A program made the position numbers and the translations under genes. A stretch of DNA of 64,000 nt from assembly GCA_037127475.1 (NCBI GenBank), contig CM073762.1, positions 48,074,390-48,138,389 of the forward strand. Direction: 5' to 3'. A model generated the notes under the pieces. The model saw nothing but the letters and a program-made list of their open reading frames with translations. It was not told the origin of the DNA and searched no databases. This document shows positions 57,901-64,000 of this stretch, piece by piece. Position 1 is the stretch's first letter. Every line of letters begins with the position of its first letter. This DNA is from Arma custos. Its lineage: Eukaryota; Arthropoda; Insecta; Hemiptera; Pentatomidae.

Positions 57901-58281
57901 ATAGGGTACCCAAAATAAGGGGGGGAAATCTGGGGATTGAGCGTGACCAAGGACAAGACACCTCCTTGCAGAACCGTTTTCCATGAAACAGTACAGTCTC
58001 TACCATGTACTGAACCCCAGACCCTTCATGGATTGTAGTGGTACAAGTTTTTTTTTTTAAGTAGTTAAAAACCAGTGTTGATATGGTTCTGCCTGTTATT
58101 ATTTTAAAGAGCAAATTGTAATTTTAATAGATTATTAATGTTAATTTTACATATTTTTCAGTTGGTGCAACATTTTAAGTTTGAGTATCATTATGGTGAT
58201 ATAAAATCAGGACAAATTGTGGCCAAGCCGAACAAACCATTTCTATTCACTTTTATAGACAGAGGCAAGGGCAGCCTGTAA
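43524..58281 (+). CDS. P450-like protein lacking heme ligand (11 exons; first exon not found)
   Basis: Gene-level entry. Exons: 43524-43645, 43820-43951, 44213-44399, 45721-45831, 46033-46106, 48311-48515, 49116-49278, 49940-50085, 56431-56509, 56610-56798, 58162-58281. All ten introns are GT-AG and phases match, giving about 508 residues to TAA. P450 hallmarks (numbered from the first whole codon): 'PFDEIPGPK' after a basic N terminus, as in mitochondrial-clan P450s; 'YGPLVRV' (97-103); 'VPNLDEELYHWGL' (195-207); 'ESMR' (377-380, ExxR); 'PERW' (432-435). Missing: the loop FxxGxRxCxG reads L-A-P-V-A-P-L-L-H-A (452-461), Leu459 replacing the Cys ligand; the I-helix A-G-x-D/E-T-T reads L-G-V-N-I-V (327-332); no W-x-x-x-R C helix is seen. 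Length and intact frame argue against decay. Probably a mitochondrial, non-heme P450-derived protein; function unknown. The start codon lies upstream. AATAAA at 58559. Confidence 0.85.
43820..43951 (+). CDS. P450-like gene, exon with PFDEIPGPK
   Basis: Acceptor 'attttctag', donor 'cag|gttaat'. Encodes 'EEVYVLPFDEIPGPKIPTF' and on to 'GLIQQAHSS'. The proline-rich hinge following the targeting region is the mark of mitochondrial-clan insect P450s. Confidence 0.85.
44213..44399 (+). CDS. P450-like gene, exon with YGPLVRV
   Basis: Acceptor 'ttgccag', donor ga|gtatgtg. Encodes the A-helix/beta-1 region ('FTMYGPLVRVNGDTLLVSH') and 'RPNRSALSTMERKRRLSLPI'. Reading past the donor would reach a stop at 44,434, so the splice is needed. 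Confidence 0.85.
45005..45160 (+). repeat. Intronic minisatellite, ~36-bp unit
   Basis: About four imperfect copies built around 'cacaaatttgcacatttta' and 'ggttttcagtg' in the intron between exons 44,399 and 45,721. Confidence 0.75.
45721..45831 (+). CDS. P450-like gene, exon covering the C-helix position
   Basis: Acceptor 'tttgtctag', donor 'ccag|gtaact'. Encodes 'YELDFTQLSKKYEDILNFKP' and 'HFNKRIEIASDQLITR'. This is where a P450 should carry W-x-x-x-R; no Trp is present. Confidence 0.8.
46033..46106 (+). CDS. P450-like gene, exon with LDEELYHW
   Basis: Acceptor 'ctttgcag', donor 'caaa|gtaagt'. Encodes 'NLQHEVPNLDEELYHWGLQ', which matches the conserved D/E-helix segment of mitochondrial P450s ending in W-A/G-L-E/Q. 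Confidence 0.85.
46430..46705 (-). mobile_element. CR1/L2-like retrotransposon 3' tail (intronic)
   Basis: On the minus strand it ends 'aagggacttgtcccagaata' then 'aataaag' and an ATT tail. It matches 62,785-63,052 for about 270 bp ('ttccagtgataacatttaaa') and the 3' end of the nested element at 51,952. Severely 5'-truncated. Confidence 0.75.
47204..47945 (-). pseudogene. mariner transposase fossil (intronic)
   Basis: Minus-strand mariner relic within the P450-like gene. The N-terminal helix-turn-helix region reads 'EFKLGHSVTEALRTL', 'SERTIFHWFEKFQSGDY' and 'ASAITVSRHLKALGKTKN'. The C terminus reads 'GIEMLVSRWEKCIKSEGSYF' and D, then stop at about 47,280. The catalytic DDD core between them is missing or scrambled, and stops and shifts interrupt. 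A possible terminal repeat 'attgggttgtaacatatgaa' stands at about 47,206. Inactive. Confidence 0.8.
48311..48515 (+). CDS. P450-like gene, F-G region exon
   Basis: Acceptor 'cttgcctag', donor 'acgg|gtatat'. Encodes 68 residues from 'SMFSCLFSKDSSFLQDP' to 'QRSVANHIDVMN', the variable F-G substrate-recognition region. Confidence 0.8.
49116..49278 (+). CDS. P450-like gene, exon ending in the I helix
   Basis: Acceptor 'gctctgtag', donor 'ata|gtaagt'. Encodes 'LRTKYLALWRDNDEKLEPDL' and 'SDDILTRLCDIVILGVNI'. The I-helix motif begins here but with Asn and Ile where Asp/Glu and Thr are expected. Confidence 0.85.
49549..49780 (-). repeat. Repeat R1 copy 2 (intronic)
   Basis: 'ctgtccgcaagataacacag' and 'ttcaatattttgtttactgc' match 15,085-15,365. 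On the minus strand 'LYTERQLVHFFCFLQEIHKG' corresponds to the 'TTDEQLFHIAKFYNRGKTRG' line of copy 1. Confidence 0.45.
49940..50085 (+). CDS. P450-like gene, I-to-K helix exon
   Basis: Acceptor 'aattctag', donor 'atgag|gtaaaa'. Encodes 'HSVGFLIYHLAKSPVYQPML' and 'NYCIYESM(R)'; the ExxR motif is split by the intron that now holds the 5.7 kb antisense retrotransposon. Confidence 0.88.
50262..50325 (+). repeat. tRNA-like hairpin module T, 3' half
   Basis: Only the T arm and trailer remain: 'cccgggttcgagtcccgatc', 'ctggccatatcttttctttt'. Matches the inverse of copy 3 (22,127-22,170). Confidence 0.6.
50400..50495 (-). repeat. SINE family A, short fragment
   Basis: Antisense 'gagatacagggtccatctat' to 'catttgtcggattagaaccc'-like end ('ccattgtcggattagaac'). 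Confidence 0.55.
50538..50549 (+). repeat. Target-site duplication (left) of jockey-like element 2
   Basis: tgaacaaaattt occurs here and at 56,279-56,290; the T-run of the antisense poly(A) follows directly. Confidence 0.85.
51952..53740 (-). mobile_element. Nested CR1/L2-like retrotransposon (5'-truncated)
   Basis: Inserted in the RT region of jockey-like element 2 in the same orientation. Left border: (ATT)n tail after 'cattatata'; right border: 'ctag|tatataggt'. TATATA stands on both sides and may be a short duplication. The 3' UTR carries the hairpin word GGGACTTGTCCC. Assignment to CR1/L2-like rests on RT motifs and the microsatellite-like tail. Confidence 0.8.
52247..53740 (-). CDS. 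Reverse transcriptase of nested element (open, 5'-truncated)
   Basis: About 497 codons, uninterrupted to TGA at 52,247. RT motifs in order: 'DFRPISLLSNLSKPLERL', 'QSGFRSGHST', 'LLDFSKAFDSVDH', 'CGVPQGSSLSPTLFSIYIND' and 'YADDFQIY' (catalytic Asp pair intact). 'TKAMVIGSN' follows, then a C-terminal region ending near 'YFLSLQFPEGHT'. The endonuclease is missing. By chance the frame is continuous with the interrupted jockey ORF2 upstream, so codons 1-116 of a 613-codon open frame from 54,088 are jockey and the rest is this element. That fusion is an accident of insertion. Confidence 0.85.
   Translation of the reverse strand, partial: LVKSCLPTLIPILYHIYNFSLQNSTFPSSWKTALVRPINKISYPSSPQDFRPISLLSNLSKPLERLVQNQLSNFLEERCLINPLQSGFRSGHSTQSALLKIIHDLQTSIEHQKLTILILLDFSKAFDSVDHNILLTKLQNLPLSNSALHWFKSFLSNRSQFVVVPGQPPSKTLPLSCGVPQGSSLSPTLFSIYINDLPHLIHHSKYHIYADDFQIYLSFPPSDLLLATTKLQDDLNRISQWAVTNKLRLNAEKTKAMVIGSNHLLKKVPHFPTLYLNNVPVKFFQTVKNLGITLDQSLSWKSHISNISRRTFPILKRLNYFRPLFPFETRRLLVTSLVFPHFDYCCAVYGGVSVELEAKIKRLMNCFVRFVFRIPRDAPVSRFYEELRWLYPSYRHRYFLASFLYQVIQSRRPLYIYELLKFKSSIHSCDTRSHPSDLYIDRCIAHRTATFDRSFLIRSCSLWNFIPFSIRCSKTLPTFKSCLFDYFLSLQFPEGHT
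55164..56278 (-). pseudogene. ORF1 gag-like protein with zinc knuckles, element 2 (one stop)
   Basis: ORF1 of the jockey-like element, an RNA-binding nucleocapsid-like protein. The N-terminal part ('DKSYRVVLRVLHSSTP') looks like the domain preceding zinc knuckles in this family. Three knuckles follow: CTKCQNLGHTKRYC, CVKCAGPHPTDTC and CALCGGDHPANYRGC. A TAA at 55,587-55,589 interrupts the frame, which then continues in phase through a Pro/Gln/Asn-rich tail to TGA at 55,164-55,166. The natural start is lost by truncation; the first possible codon falls in the target duplication. Confidence 0.85.
56279..56290 (+). repeat. Target-site duplication (right) of jockey-like element 2
   Basis: tgaacaaaattt, identical to 50,538-50,549. 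Confidence 0.85.
56431..56509 (+). CDS. P450-like gene, exon after the retrotransposon-bearing intron
   Basis: Acceptor 'ctttccag', donor 'ggg|gtgagt'. Encodes 'LIPPFPSLSRDLDRDIILHG' and 'YGIPKG'. The acceptor is 141 bp from the retrotransposon's right target duplication, so splicing signals are spared. Confidence 0.88.
56610..56798 (+). CDS. P450-like gene, PERW and degenerate heme-loop exon
   Basis: Acceptor 'gaacgtag', donor 'aag|gtttgt'. Encodes 'FIPERWPRMGKEPMLPHNYQ' and then 'LLPLAPVAPLLHAHVSVLTA'. The alignment to the heme loop needs no gap, and the other two frames give no GxRxCxG, so the loss is substitution, not a frameshift. Locally GC-richer than other exons. Confidence 0.88.
56989..57308. 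mobile_element. Fold-back MITE family F, copy 3 (intronic)
   Basis: Left 'ccacaagttgtcgcttttag', right 'actcgcagtgacaacttc'. Inner blocks 'gaatgtaattgttggtaatg' and 'gggaaacgaataatcagtta' match the other copies. Lies in the last intron of the P450-like gene. Confidence 0.7.
57520..57680 (-). mobile_element. Repeat P with hammerhead-like core, copy 2 (intronic)
   Basis: On the minus strand: 'ccctgaagaagacctgcaaa', 'gtgggtcgaaacgttggctc', then 'ctacttttgagaaatttact' and 'cctcaacccgaaccattttc', the same order as at 20,826-20,930. Confidence 0.55.
57732..58045 (+). repeat. SINE family A, full length (intronic)
   Basis: Head 'gggagcagagtggctcagtg' and B box 'gtttcaaatcccgcagcagg'. Body 'gggtacccaaaataaggggg' and end 'cagtctctaccatgtactga' to 'gattgtagtggtac', then a T-run (58,049-58,059). 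About 314 bp, ending 117 bp before the terminal exon of the P450-like gene. Confidence 0.85.
58162..58281 (+). CDS. P450-like gene, terminal exon
   Basis: Acceptor 'tttttcag'. Encodes 'FKFEYHYGDIKSGQIVAKP' and 'PFLFTFIDR', the usual P450 C-terminal beta region, then GKGSL and TAA at 58,279-58,281. Polyadenylation signal AATAAA at 58,559. Confidence 0.88.
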   Translation: MVQHFKFEYHYGDIKSGQIVAKPNKPFLFTFIDRGKGSL

Positions 58282-58739
58282 ATGAACTTTAGGATGAAAC
58301 ACATTTCAATGAATGCTTATATTCCATGGAAATGTTCTCATATCTCGAAATAATTTCTAAAAGACAAGCAAGCAGGCATTCTAAAAGCTTCACATCAATC
58401 TATTTTTATTTCAAAGAAAAGAAAAACATTGGAAATATATTTTTATGGTTTTGATATTATTTTGTCAAGTACATATGTGTACCTCTAGTAGTTAAAAATA
58501 TATGTGTATATGATTACATTTTTGCTCTTTCTTATCAGCCATATGAATGGATTCAAGCAATAAATTTTGTTTATGAAGTATTTGAATACTTTTAATGAAT
58601 CTCACCCAAATCATGATATATTTACAAAAACATATATGGAAATAATAAATAACAACTTAATTTTAAAAAATATTAACAAATATATTACAAAATATAAATA
58701 CAAAAATATGCAAAAAAAAATCGAGTAGGCATCGTCTTT

Positions 58740-58846
58740 CTAGTCGTTTTCTTTATACTGTAACATCTGCCATATTACTTTAACAGCAGCAGGCTTTATG
58801 CTATAATCCTTCAGTCTTTTGTACAAATCAAGCAATGATTTCAGTT
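58740..58846 (-). CDS. Terminal coding exon of the minus-strand gene
   Basis: Acceptor GTTTCAG, 35 codons to TAG at 58,740-58,742: 'LKSLLDLYKRLKDYSIKPAA' and 'VKVIWQMLQYKEND'. The phase exactly completes the split Glu codon of the previous exon. Confidence 0.75.
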
Positions 58847-61800
58847 CTGAAACAAAAATATATAAAAAATTATAAATAAATAAAAATTTTAACAACAGTG
58901 AAATGTTGTTTTAATTAATTTAATAAATTATGGCTTCCCAATCCATCTCAATTATAGGAATTATTAAATTTATTAATAAACAAATAATATTAATAATAAT
59001 ATAATATTAATAGGCAAAAGTATAAAACTGTAAAAGCTAACTAGTAACTATAGAAACAGAAAAATTATAATATATGAAAATATAAAATAACAACATATAC
59101 ATTTAACCGTTTACTGACCATTGTTCCCATTTGGGAACATTGATTTCAAACTTGTTTAACAATATTTCTGCTTTACCAAATGCATTATCAATTTAATTAC
59201 AATTAAATTACACATTAAATTGTATGAAAATATTTTTTCTTTTTAAAAAGAGTGACCGAAATCGACTCCACAAATTTTTGAAATCGTAGTTTTTTGTAGC
59301 AATCGGTTAAGTTTTCTCATTTTCCCGCTAAGTTTTTAAAAACTACGATTATGAATCCGTTAATTTTTATATATTATTAGGAATGTATCACAAACAATTT
59401 AAAACTAAATTTATCACAATAAGCTGATTTCGTAAATTGACTTATATATTGATTAGACCCCTCAACAAGCCATTGTTCCCAATTGGGAACATAAAAAAAA
59501 AAATGTACAAAACAATTTTTTTTTGTAATGATCAATGAAATGTTTAAATATAAAAATAAGAAAGGGAATACTAAGAAAAAAAATTCAATGGGAAACGAGT
59601 TTGGTCTTTAAAGAATTAAGTGGATAAGCAGCCAAGCCAGACATTGTCTTGAATGGAGTCATTGCTTGTCCTGAGTAAAAAAGCAGAAAGAATGGTGAAT
59701 GTCTGGGAAAGGAAAATACTGTGGTGGATATATGGACCCATCTACGACCAGGGAACATGGAGGATCCGTAACAATGCAGAACTCCGACAACTTCACGGAG
59801 AGCCAGACTTAGTTTCTTTCGTAAAAAGAATTAGATTGAGATGGTGGGGTGATGAGGATGCCGGAGGCAAGAGGGCCCAGAAGACTGTTGTTTGGGAAGA
59901 TTGGTGGTAGAAGACCCAAAGGAAGGCCCTGTACGAGATGGCTCGATGATGTGTAGGCCGATCTTCACCAGCTGAGAATCAGACATTGGAGAAGACTTGC
60001 TGGAGACCGAAGTGATTGGCAGGCAGTGGTGGATGAGGTCCAGGTCCTTGTATGACCGTAGTGCCAAGGAGTGAGTGAGTGAATGGAGTCATTGCTTACA
60101 TTAAAATTCCATTTCAAGCTAAGACTAAGAAAATGACACGGCTCTGCTTCTAATAGGTTGAAGACCATAAAAGGGACACATAAAAAGATGTTAATAATAA
60201 CACAAGGGAACAACATTTTTGTTGCATGAAATATTTTGACTAATATTCTACTTCCTCGAGGTGCTGATTTAAGATCTGAAGTCAGTTTGTTTGTATCAGC
60301 TTTACTTTTGGGGTTATAATTATAAACTGTTTTTTAAGATGAAAATATTTTTTATTAAGAAAACTATTAAAAAAATTACCACTACATATCAACAAATTTT
60401 CTTTTGTAAGATTTTCTGGCTTGATTCGGTTCACGGGGGCTGTTTTTAATGCTACAACAATAGTCCGCCATCATGTGAGCATTCCAGTGACCTTGGTAAC
60501 GTTCCTCCATAGTTCGAATGTCCTGATGGAACCGTTCCCCTTGTTCTTCACTCAGATCACCAAGATTTTCAGGGAAACGGTCCAAATGGCTGTGGAGGAA
60601 GTGTACTTTGATGCTCATATTACAACCAAGCTGCTGGAAGTGTAACAACATTAGTTCAATATGCTCCGCATAGCTTTCTTCCTTTTTGTTTCCCAGAAAA
60701 TTTTGAGCAGTCCAAACGAATTCATTCCAGGCATTTTTTTCAATATCAGTCATGTAACTAATAAAGTTTTCATCCTTTATCAACCTTCTTATTTGGGGAC
60801 CATCAAAAATTCCATTTTTAATTTTTTCTTGGCTCAAATTAAAGAACTTCTTAGAGATGTATTTATAGCAATCACCACCCTTGTTCAAAGCTTTGACAAA
60901 TTGTTTCATGAGCCCTAGTTTGATATGCAAAGGTGGCAGTATTATTCGATCCGTGGGCACAAGGGGCTCATTTATTACATTCAGTTGTCCCGGAACCATA
61001 GATTGCCTGGAAGGCCAATCTTTTCTAATCCAGTGCTCAGACCTAGCTCTGCTTTCCCATAAACAAATAAAACATGGATATTTTGTATATCCACCTTGTT
61101 GTCCAAGAAGAAAATTCACCATTTTTAGATCAACACTTATCAACCACTTTTGTTCGTTGTATTTGATTCTATCCATTACAGAAGCTACAGTAGCATATTC
61201 TTCTTTGACTGTAGTTGAATGTGCAATCGGTATCGAACCCAGCTTATTGCCGTTATGCATAAGTACACATTTCAGGCTACGTTTAGAGGAGTCAATAAAT
61301 AAACGCCATTCATTTGGATCATACTTCTGTACTCCCATTGCTTTCAATAAACCAGGAACATCTGAACAAAAAGCAAAGTCGTCATCTTTACAAAAGAATG
61401 ACAGCAATTCTGCCTCTCGGTTACGATAGTATGAAATTCTTGTTTCTGGGGTTAAAAGATTTCTTTGCTTTAATCGAGAAGCTAGAATCTCCGATGTCTT
61501 TTTAGAAAGACCAAGATCTCTGATTAATGCATTGAGGTCTTCCTGATTAAAGAGCTGGGGCTCAGAAGTAAAATCAGGGTAAGAATCACTTGTCCGACTT
61601 TCATCACTTGAAGAATAGTTTTGTTTTTCTATATCATGATCATTTTGTACAGATGAAGAAGCTTAGGGTACTGGTGCATCGCCAGAGAACAAGACTGGTC
61701 GAGTAACAGATAACAAGTTTGGATAAGACCATTTCGACCGGTTATTTTTATTGATTCCATTAATATCAATCACACAAAAATAACAATCATCTTGATGATT

Positions 61801-62467
61801 ATTAGGTTCCCGCCAAATCATTGGTGTTTGATACTTAAAATGGGGTCTTTTCTTATTTGCCCATAATCTCAAAGACTCAACACATGTTTTACATACCATA
61901 TGAGGGATCCAGTACTTGTCACGGATGTCCAAAGCGAATCCAAAGTAATCAAAATATACCTGTGTTATAAACTCTGACACACTTAGCCTACAATTTTTGA
62001 ATGTATATTCACCACAAATGTTACAGAAATAGTTTGGATCGTTTCTACAGATATTTCTTAACTTGGACATTGTTATTTAACACAAGAGCACAAACTTTTT
62101 CACTAAACAACTCAGTTGAATTGAAGTTTGAATGTGACTAGTACAAATATATGTCTATCAGCTGTTTGCCAAAAACAAAAGGTGCTGGAGAAAAACTGAG
62201 GCTAGATTTGTAATCACCAACCTCTAATTAGTAAACAACAGGCCTAAAACTCCATGCAACAAAAAATTAATAAAAATTTGTTCCCTTGTGTAATTATATA
62301 AATAATTAAAATGATAATAATAATTTTACCTTCATCATACAAGGATTGTAACTGAGACTGGAACGGTATCCCATGGAAGGTGAGGTAGCCAATGAGTGCT
62401 TGCAGCTCCCTCTCTGTACCCATTACCTGTCGACACTGGACATAGTTGGCCAGGAGGTTATCGTTTC
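58740..62467 (-). CDS. Unidentified host gene, last two coding exons
   Basis: Gene-level entry. Minus-strand exon 62,330-62,467 splices in phase to 58,740-58,846 (donor G|GTAAAA, acceptor TTTCAG|AA). The joined tail reads '...YVQCRQVMGTERELQALIGY' ... 'SLYDEELKSLLDLYKRLKDY' ... 'KVIWQMLQYKEND' stop. I do not recognise the family with certainty. The helix-turn-helix rhythm ('LYKRLKDYSIKPAAVKVIW') recalls pentatricopeptide-type repeats such as those of LRPPRC-like proteins, but this is a guess. Upstream exons lie beyond the window's right end or are hidden. The gene converges with the P450-like gene; the two stop codons are 458 bp apart. Confidence 0.7.
59103..59491 (+). repeat. Two 18-bp GTTCCC/GGGAAC palindromes, possible piggyBac-type relic
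   Basis: TGTTCCCATTTGGGAACA (59,122-59,139) and TGTTCCCAATTGGGAACA (59,474-59,491), each preceded by a C-rich word 9-15 bp upstream. TTAA precedes the first ('ttaaccgtttactgacc'), which recalls a piggyBac terminus. No matching inverse end is visible. Confidence 0.35.
59651..59667 (+). repeat. Target-site duplication (left) of RTE-like fragment
   Basis: gaatggagtcattgctt, repeated at 60,081-60,097. Confidence 0.88.
59668..60080 (+). pseudogene. RTE-like retrotransposon, 3' terminal fragment
   Basis: A 413-bp 5'-truncated insertion with 17-bp duplications and a short TGAG repeat tail ('aggagtgagtgagt'). It encodes the C terminus of an RT protein: 'ERKILWWIYGPIYDQGTWRI', 'NNAELRQLHGEPDLVSFVKR', 'IRLRWWGDEDAGG', then after a frameshift 'GRPCTRWLDDV' and 'HWRRLAGDRSDWQAVVDE'. 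These words are typical of insect RTE-type ORF ends. Stops and a frameshift make it inactive. Confidence 0.8.
60081..60097 (+). repeat. Target-site duplication (right) of RTE-like fragment
   Basis: Identical to 59,651-59,667. Confidence 0.88.
60201..62290 (-). mobile_element. DNA transposon with CACAAGGG termini and TAA duplication
   Basis: Left end 'cacaagggaacaa' followed by 'catttttgttgcatg'. Right end is the inverse: 'catgcaacaaaaaa' ... 'tttgttcccttgtg'. TAA flanks both sides (60,198-60,200 and 62,291-62,293). Contains one gene on the minus strand. A 3-bp TWA-type duplication and CAC termini could fit PIF/Harbinger-like or CACTA-related elements; superfamily not settled. Sits in the intron of the minus-strand host gene. 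Confidence 0.8.
60382..62070 (-). pseudogene. Transposase-like protein of the CACAAGGG transposon (one stop)
   Basis: A single frame of 562 codons before the terminal stop, interrupted only by TAA at 61,661-61,663 (codon 136). The N terminus has three CxxC pairs (C16/C19, C60/C63, C96/C99), a probable zinc-binding, DNA-binding region. An acidic linker follows the stop. The main domain shows 'WRLFIDSSKRSLKCVL' (Asp at about 260), 'WLISVDLKMVNFLLG' (Asp at about 314), 'YPCFICLWESRARSEHW', 'LPPLHIKLGLMKQF' and 'DLSEEQGERFHQDI' (Glu at about 508-512). The spacing suggests a DDE/D-type nuclease. I know similar uncharacterised proteins recur in animal genomes but cannot name the family. Encoded inside an element with inverted termini, so transposase is the simplest role. 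The readable remainder suggests recent loss of function. Confidence 0.7.
62330..62467 (-). CDS. Penultimate coding exon of the minus-strand gene
   Basis: Acceptor ATTTATAG|GA, donor G|GTAAAA. Two bases of a split codon, 45 codons and one base. Encodes 'NDNLLANYVQCRQVMGTERE' and 'LTFHGIPFQSQLQSLYDE'. GC-richer than surroundings, as expected of coding sequence. Confidence 0.75.
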
Positions 62468-62566
62468 CTATAAATACAGAAATTGATCAATTGTAGAAAA
62501 ATTCAAAAGTAAATTCTATTCTTATTTTCAAAAATTTTAATCAAAATCCTATAAATGAGCTGTAAT

Positions 62567-62783
62567 TTTTGAAAGTGGTGTAAGTCCATTTTTTCATGTA
62601 TCGAAATATTTAATGGTTTGTAATTGAATTAATTTAAAATATGGGCAATCATTACGTTTTTAACATTCAGCAAAGAGTTATTTTTATCACTATACCTTTT
62701 ATCATGAGATAATAACCACGAAAATTATTTTAAAAAAAAATGTTGGTTTAGATATAAATAGACATACCACTTTCAAAAATTAT
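62567..62783. mobile_element. MITE family G, copy 2
   Basis: Left 'tttttgaaagtggtgtaagt', right 'gacataccactttcaaaaat'. About 217 bp, related to 22,804-23,044. Confidence 0.75.
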
Positions 62784-62784
62784 A

Positions 62785-63052
62785 TAATAATAATGATAAA
62801 TTCTTTATTTATTCTGGGACAAGTCCCTTTAGAATAACAATACAGAGATTGTAAGCTATTACGTCTTAGAGTATATTAATACAGGGTATTATTATGTCTT
62901 ATTAAATGATAAAGAATTAATGAGGAAAAAAAAGTTGCGAATTACCTCCAGTGATAACATTTAAAAAAGAAAAAAGAAAAAGAAAACAGTGAACAAAAAA
63001 TAAAAAATAACAGAAATAAGATTACAATAATTATATAGAAAGAAACAATAGA
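62785..63052 (-). mobile_element. CR1/L2-like retrotransposon 3' tail
   Basis: Same 3' end as 46,430-46,705 and 51,952, with GGGACTTGTCCC (read on the minus strand) and an ATT-rich tail at its left edge. 5'-truncated; immediately followed by the Helitron-like element. Confidence 0.75.
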
Positions 63053-64000
63053 TCTTACTAATATTATAAATGTGAAAGTTTGTATGTTTGTCTCTCTTTC
63101 ATGCAAAAACTTCTGAACATAGGCTATAGCAAGCACGGATTTAGGGGGGGCGCACGGGGCACGTGGCCCCCCTCCCCCCGACTGTTTTTTAAGTACTGTG
63201 CAGGATCCATTAAAGTACATAATTAAAAGCAAATCTCATGATCATAGTTGTTAAAATAACAGAAAGAACATGAGTGAAACTATTTGGTTTAATATCCTAC
63301 TAATATTATAAATGTTAAAGCTTGTATGTTTGTCTCTCTTTCAGGCAAAAACTTCTGAACATAGGCTATAGCAAGCACGGATTTAGGGGGGGCGCACGGG
63401 GCACGTGGCCCCCCTCCCCCCGACTGTTTTTTAAGTACTGTGCAGGATCCATTAAAGTACATAATTAAAAGCAAATCTCATGATCATAGTTGTTAAAATA
63501 ACAGAAAGAACATGAGTGAAACTATTTGGTTTAATATCCTACTAATATTATAAATGTTAAAGCTTGTATGTTTGTCTCTCTTTCAGGCAAAAACTACTGG
63601 ACGGATTTGGATGAAAATTATTGAGTAAAATAGGTTATACATCATAAACTACAGCAAGGGCAGATTTATGTGGGGGTAAGGGGGCATGTGCCCCCCCCCC
63701 GTTACAGTACATAATTAAAGGCAAATCAGGAACTTAGCATCTTGAAATTTGTAGATAGGTTCTTTGTATAGTTTAAGAAAGAAATTTGAATAATTCCACC
63801 CCAAGGGTTTCCCCTTTAATATAATAGGGGTTCAAAGGTTGTATAGAATCCGTCAGTTTTGAAGTAAGACATCTGAAATTTTGGATGTAGGAGTAACTTA
63901 TATTTTTTAAAAATAATTAAATTATTTTTTTTAAATGATCTTTCACGAAACTTTATGTGGCAGACCAAATTCTACGCGAGCGAAGCCGCGGGCACAAGCT
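63053..64000 (+). mobile_element. Helitron-like element H with tandem 5' modules (runs to window edge)
   Basis: Three successive 5' modules begin at 63,053, 63,296 and 63,537 (T-C-T/C-TACTAATATTATAA), spaced 243 and 241 bp. Only the last continues to the 3' part 'cgagcgaagccgcgggca' at 63,975-63,994. The final CTAG is cut by the window end. The two open frames across the modules are translations of repeat DNA. Confidence 0.75.

Noticed and set aside
60421..61505. Several + strand open frames, up to 182 codons
   Set aside because: They are antisense shadows of the transposase-like frame.
62942..63474. Minus-strand frames with a shared 'KKQSGGGGPRAPCAPPKS' segment
   Set aside because: Translations of tandem Helitron-like 5' modules; repetition reflects DNA repeats, not genes.
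1..64000. CRISPR arrays, operons, bacterial promoters
   Set aside because: No regularly spaced direct repeats of that kind; the sequence is eukaryotic with introns.

Overview
The window is AT-rich eukaryotic nuclear DNA with GT-AG introns, jockey-type and CR1/L2-like retrotransposons, mariner and pogo fossils, Helitron-like elements and tRNA-derived SINEs. It is an insect-type genome. A hemipteran is plausible from the texture of the retrotransposon proteins, but that is inference. There is no bacterial gene organisation and no CRISPR.

Layout. Positions 1-41,000 hold no host exon I can support. They are a graveyard of repeats: a 5'-truncated jockey-like element with clean target-site duplications (1533-4800), a pogo/Tigger-type MITE, TA microsatellites, many copies of one tRNA-headed SINE family, several fold-back MITE families, Helitron-like elements, and a small family of tRNA-like sequences enclosed in inverted repeats. 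A GC-richer block at 41.13-41.26 kb ending in a consensus splice donor on the minus strand looks like a 5' exon or promoter.

From 43,524 to 58,281 on the + strand lies one host gene. Eleven exons, all with GT-AG borders and matching phases, encode about 508 residues of a mitochondrial-clan cytochrome P450. The reading frame is open throughout, yet the protein has lost every invariant residue of the heme-binding loop, including the cysteine thiolate ligand. It also lacks the I-helix acid-threonine pair and any visible C-helix W-x-x-x-R. The fold signatures ExxR and PERW remain. It reads as a conserved, probably non-enzymatic P450-derived protein, and I consider it the most interesting object in the window. 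Its introns carry a mariner fossil, a minisatellite, SINE and MITE copies, and a 5.7 kb antisense jockey element that itself contains a nested CR1/L2-like element.

A second host gene runs convergently on the minus strand. Its last two coding exons (62,330-62,467 and 58,740-58,846) join in phase, and the rest lies beyond the window. Its intron contains a 2.1 kb DNA transposon (60,201-62,290) with terminal inverted repeats, TAA target duplications and a transposase-like frame broken by one stop, plus a truncated RTE-like retrotransposon tail with a 17-bp target duplication. The last kilobase is a Helitron-like element whose 5' module is repeated three times in tandem.
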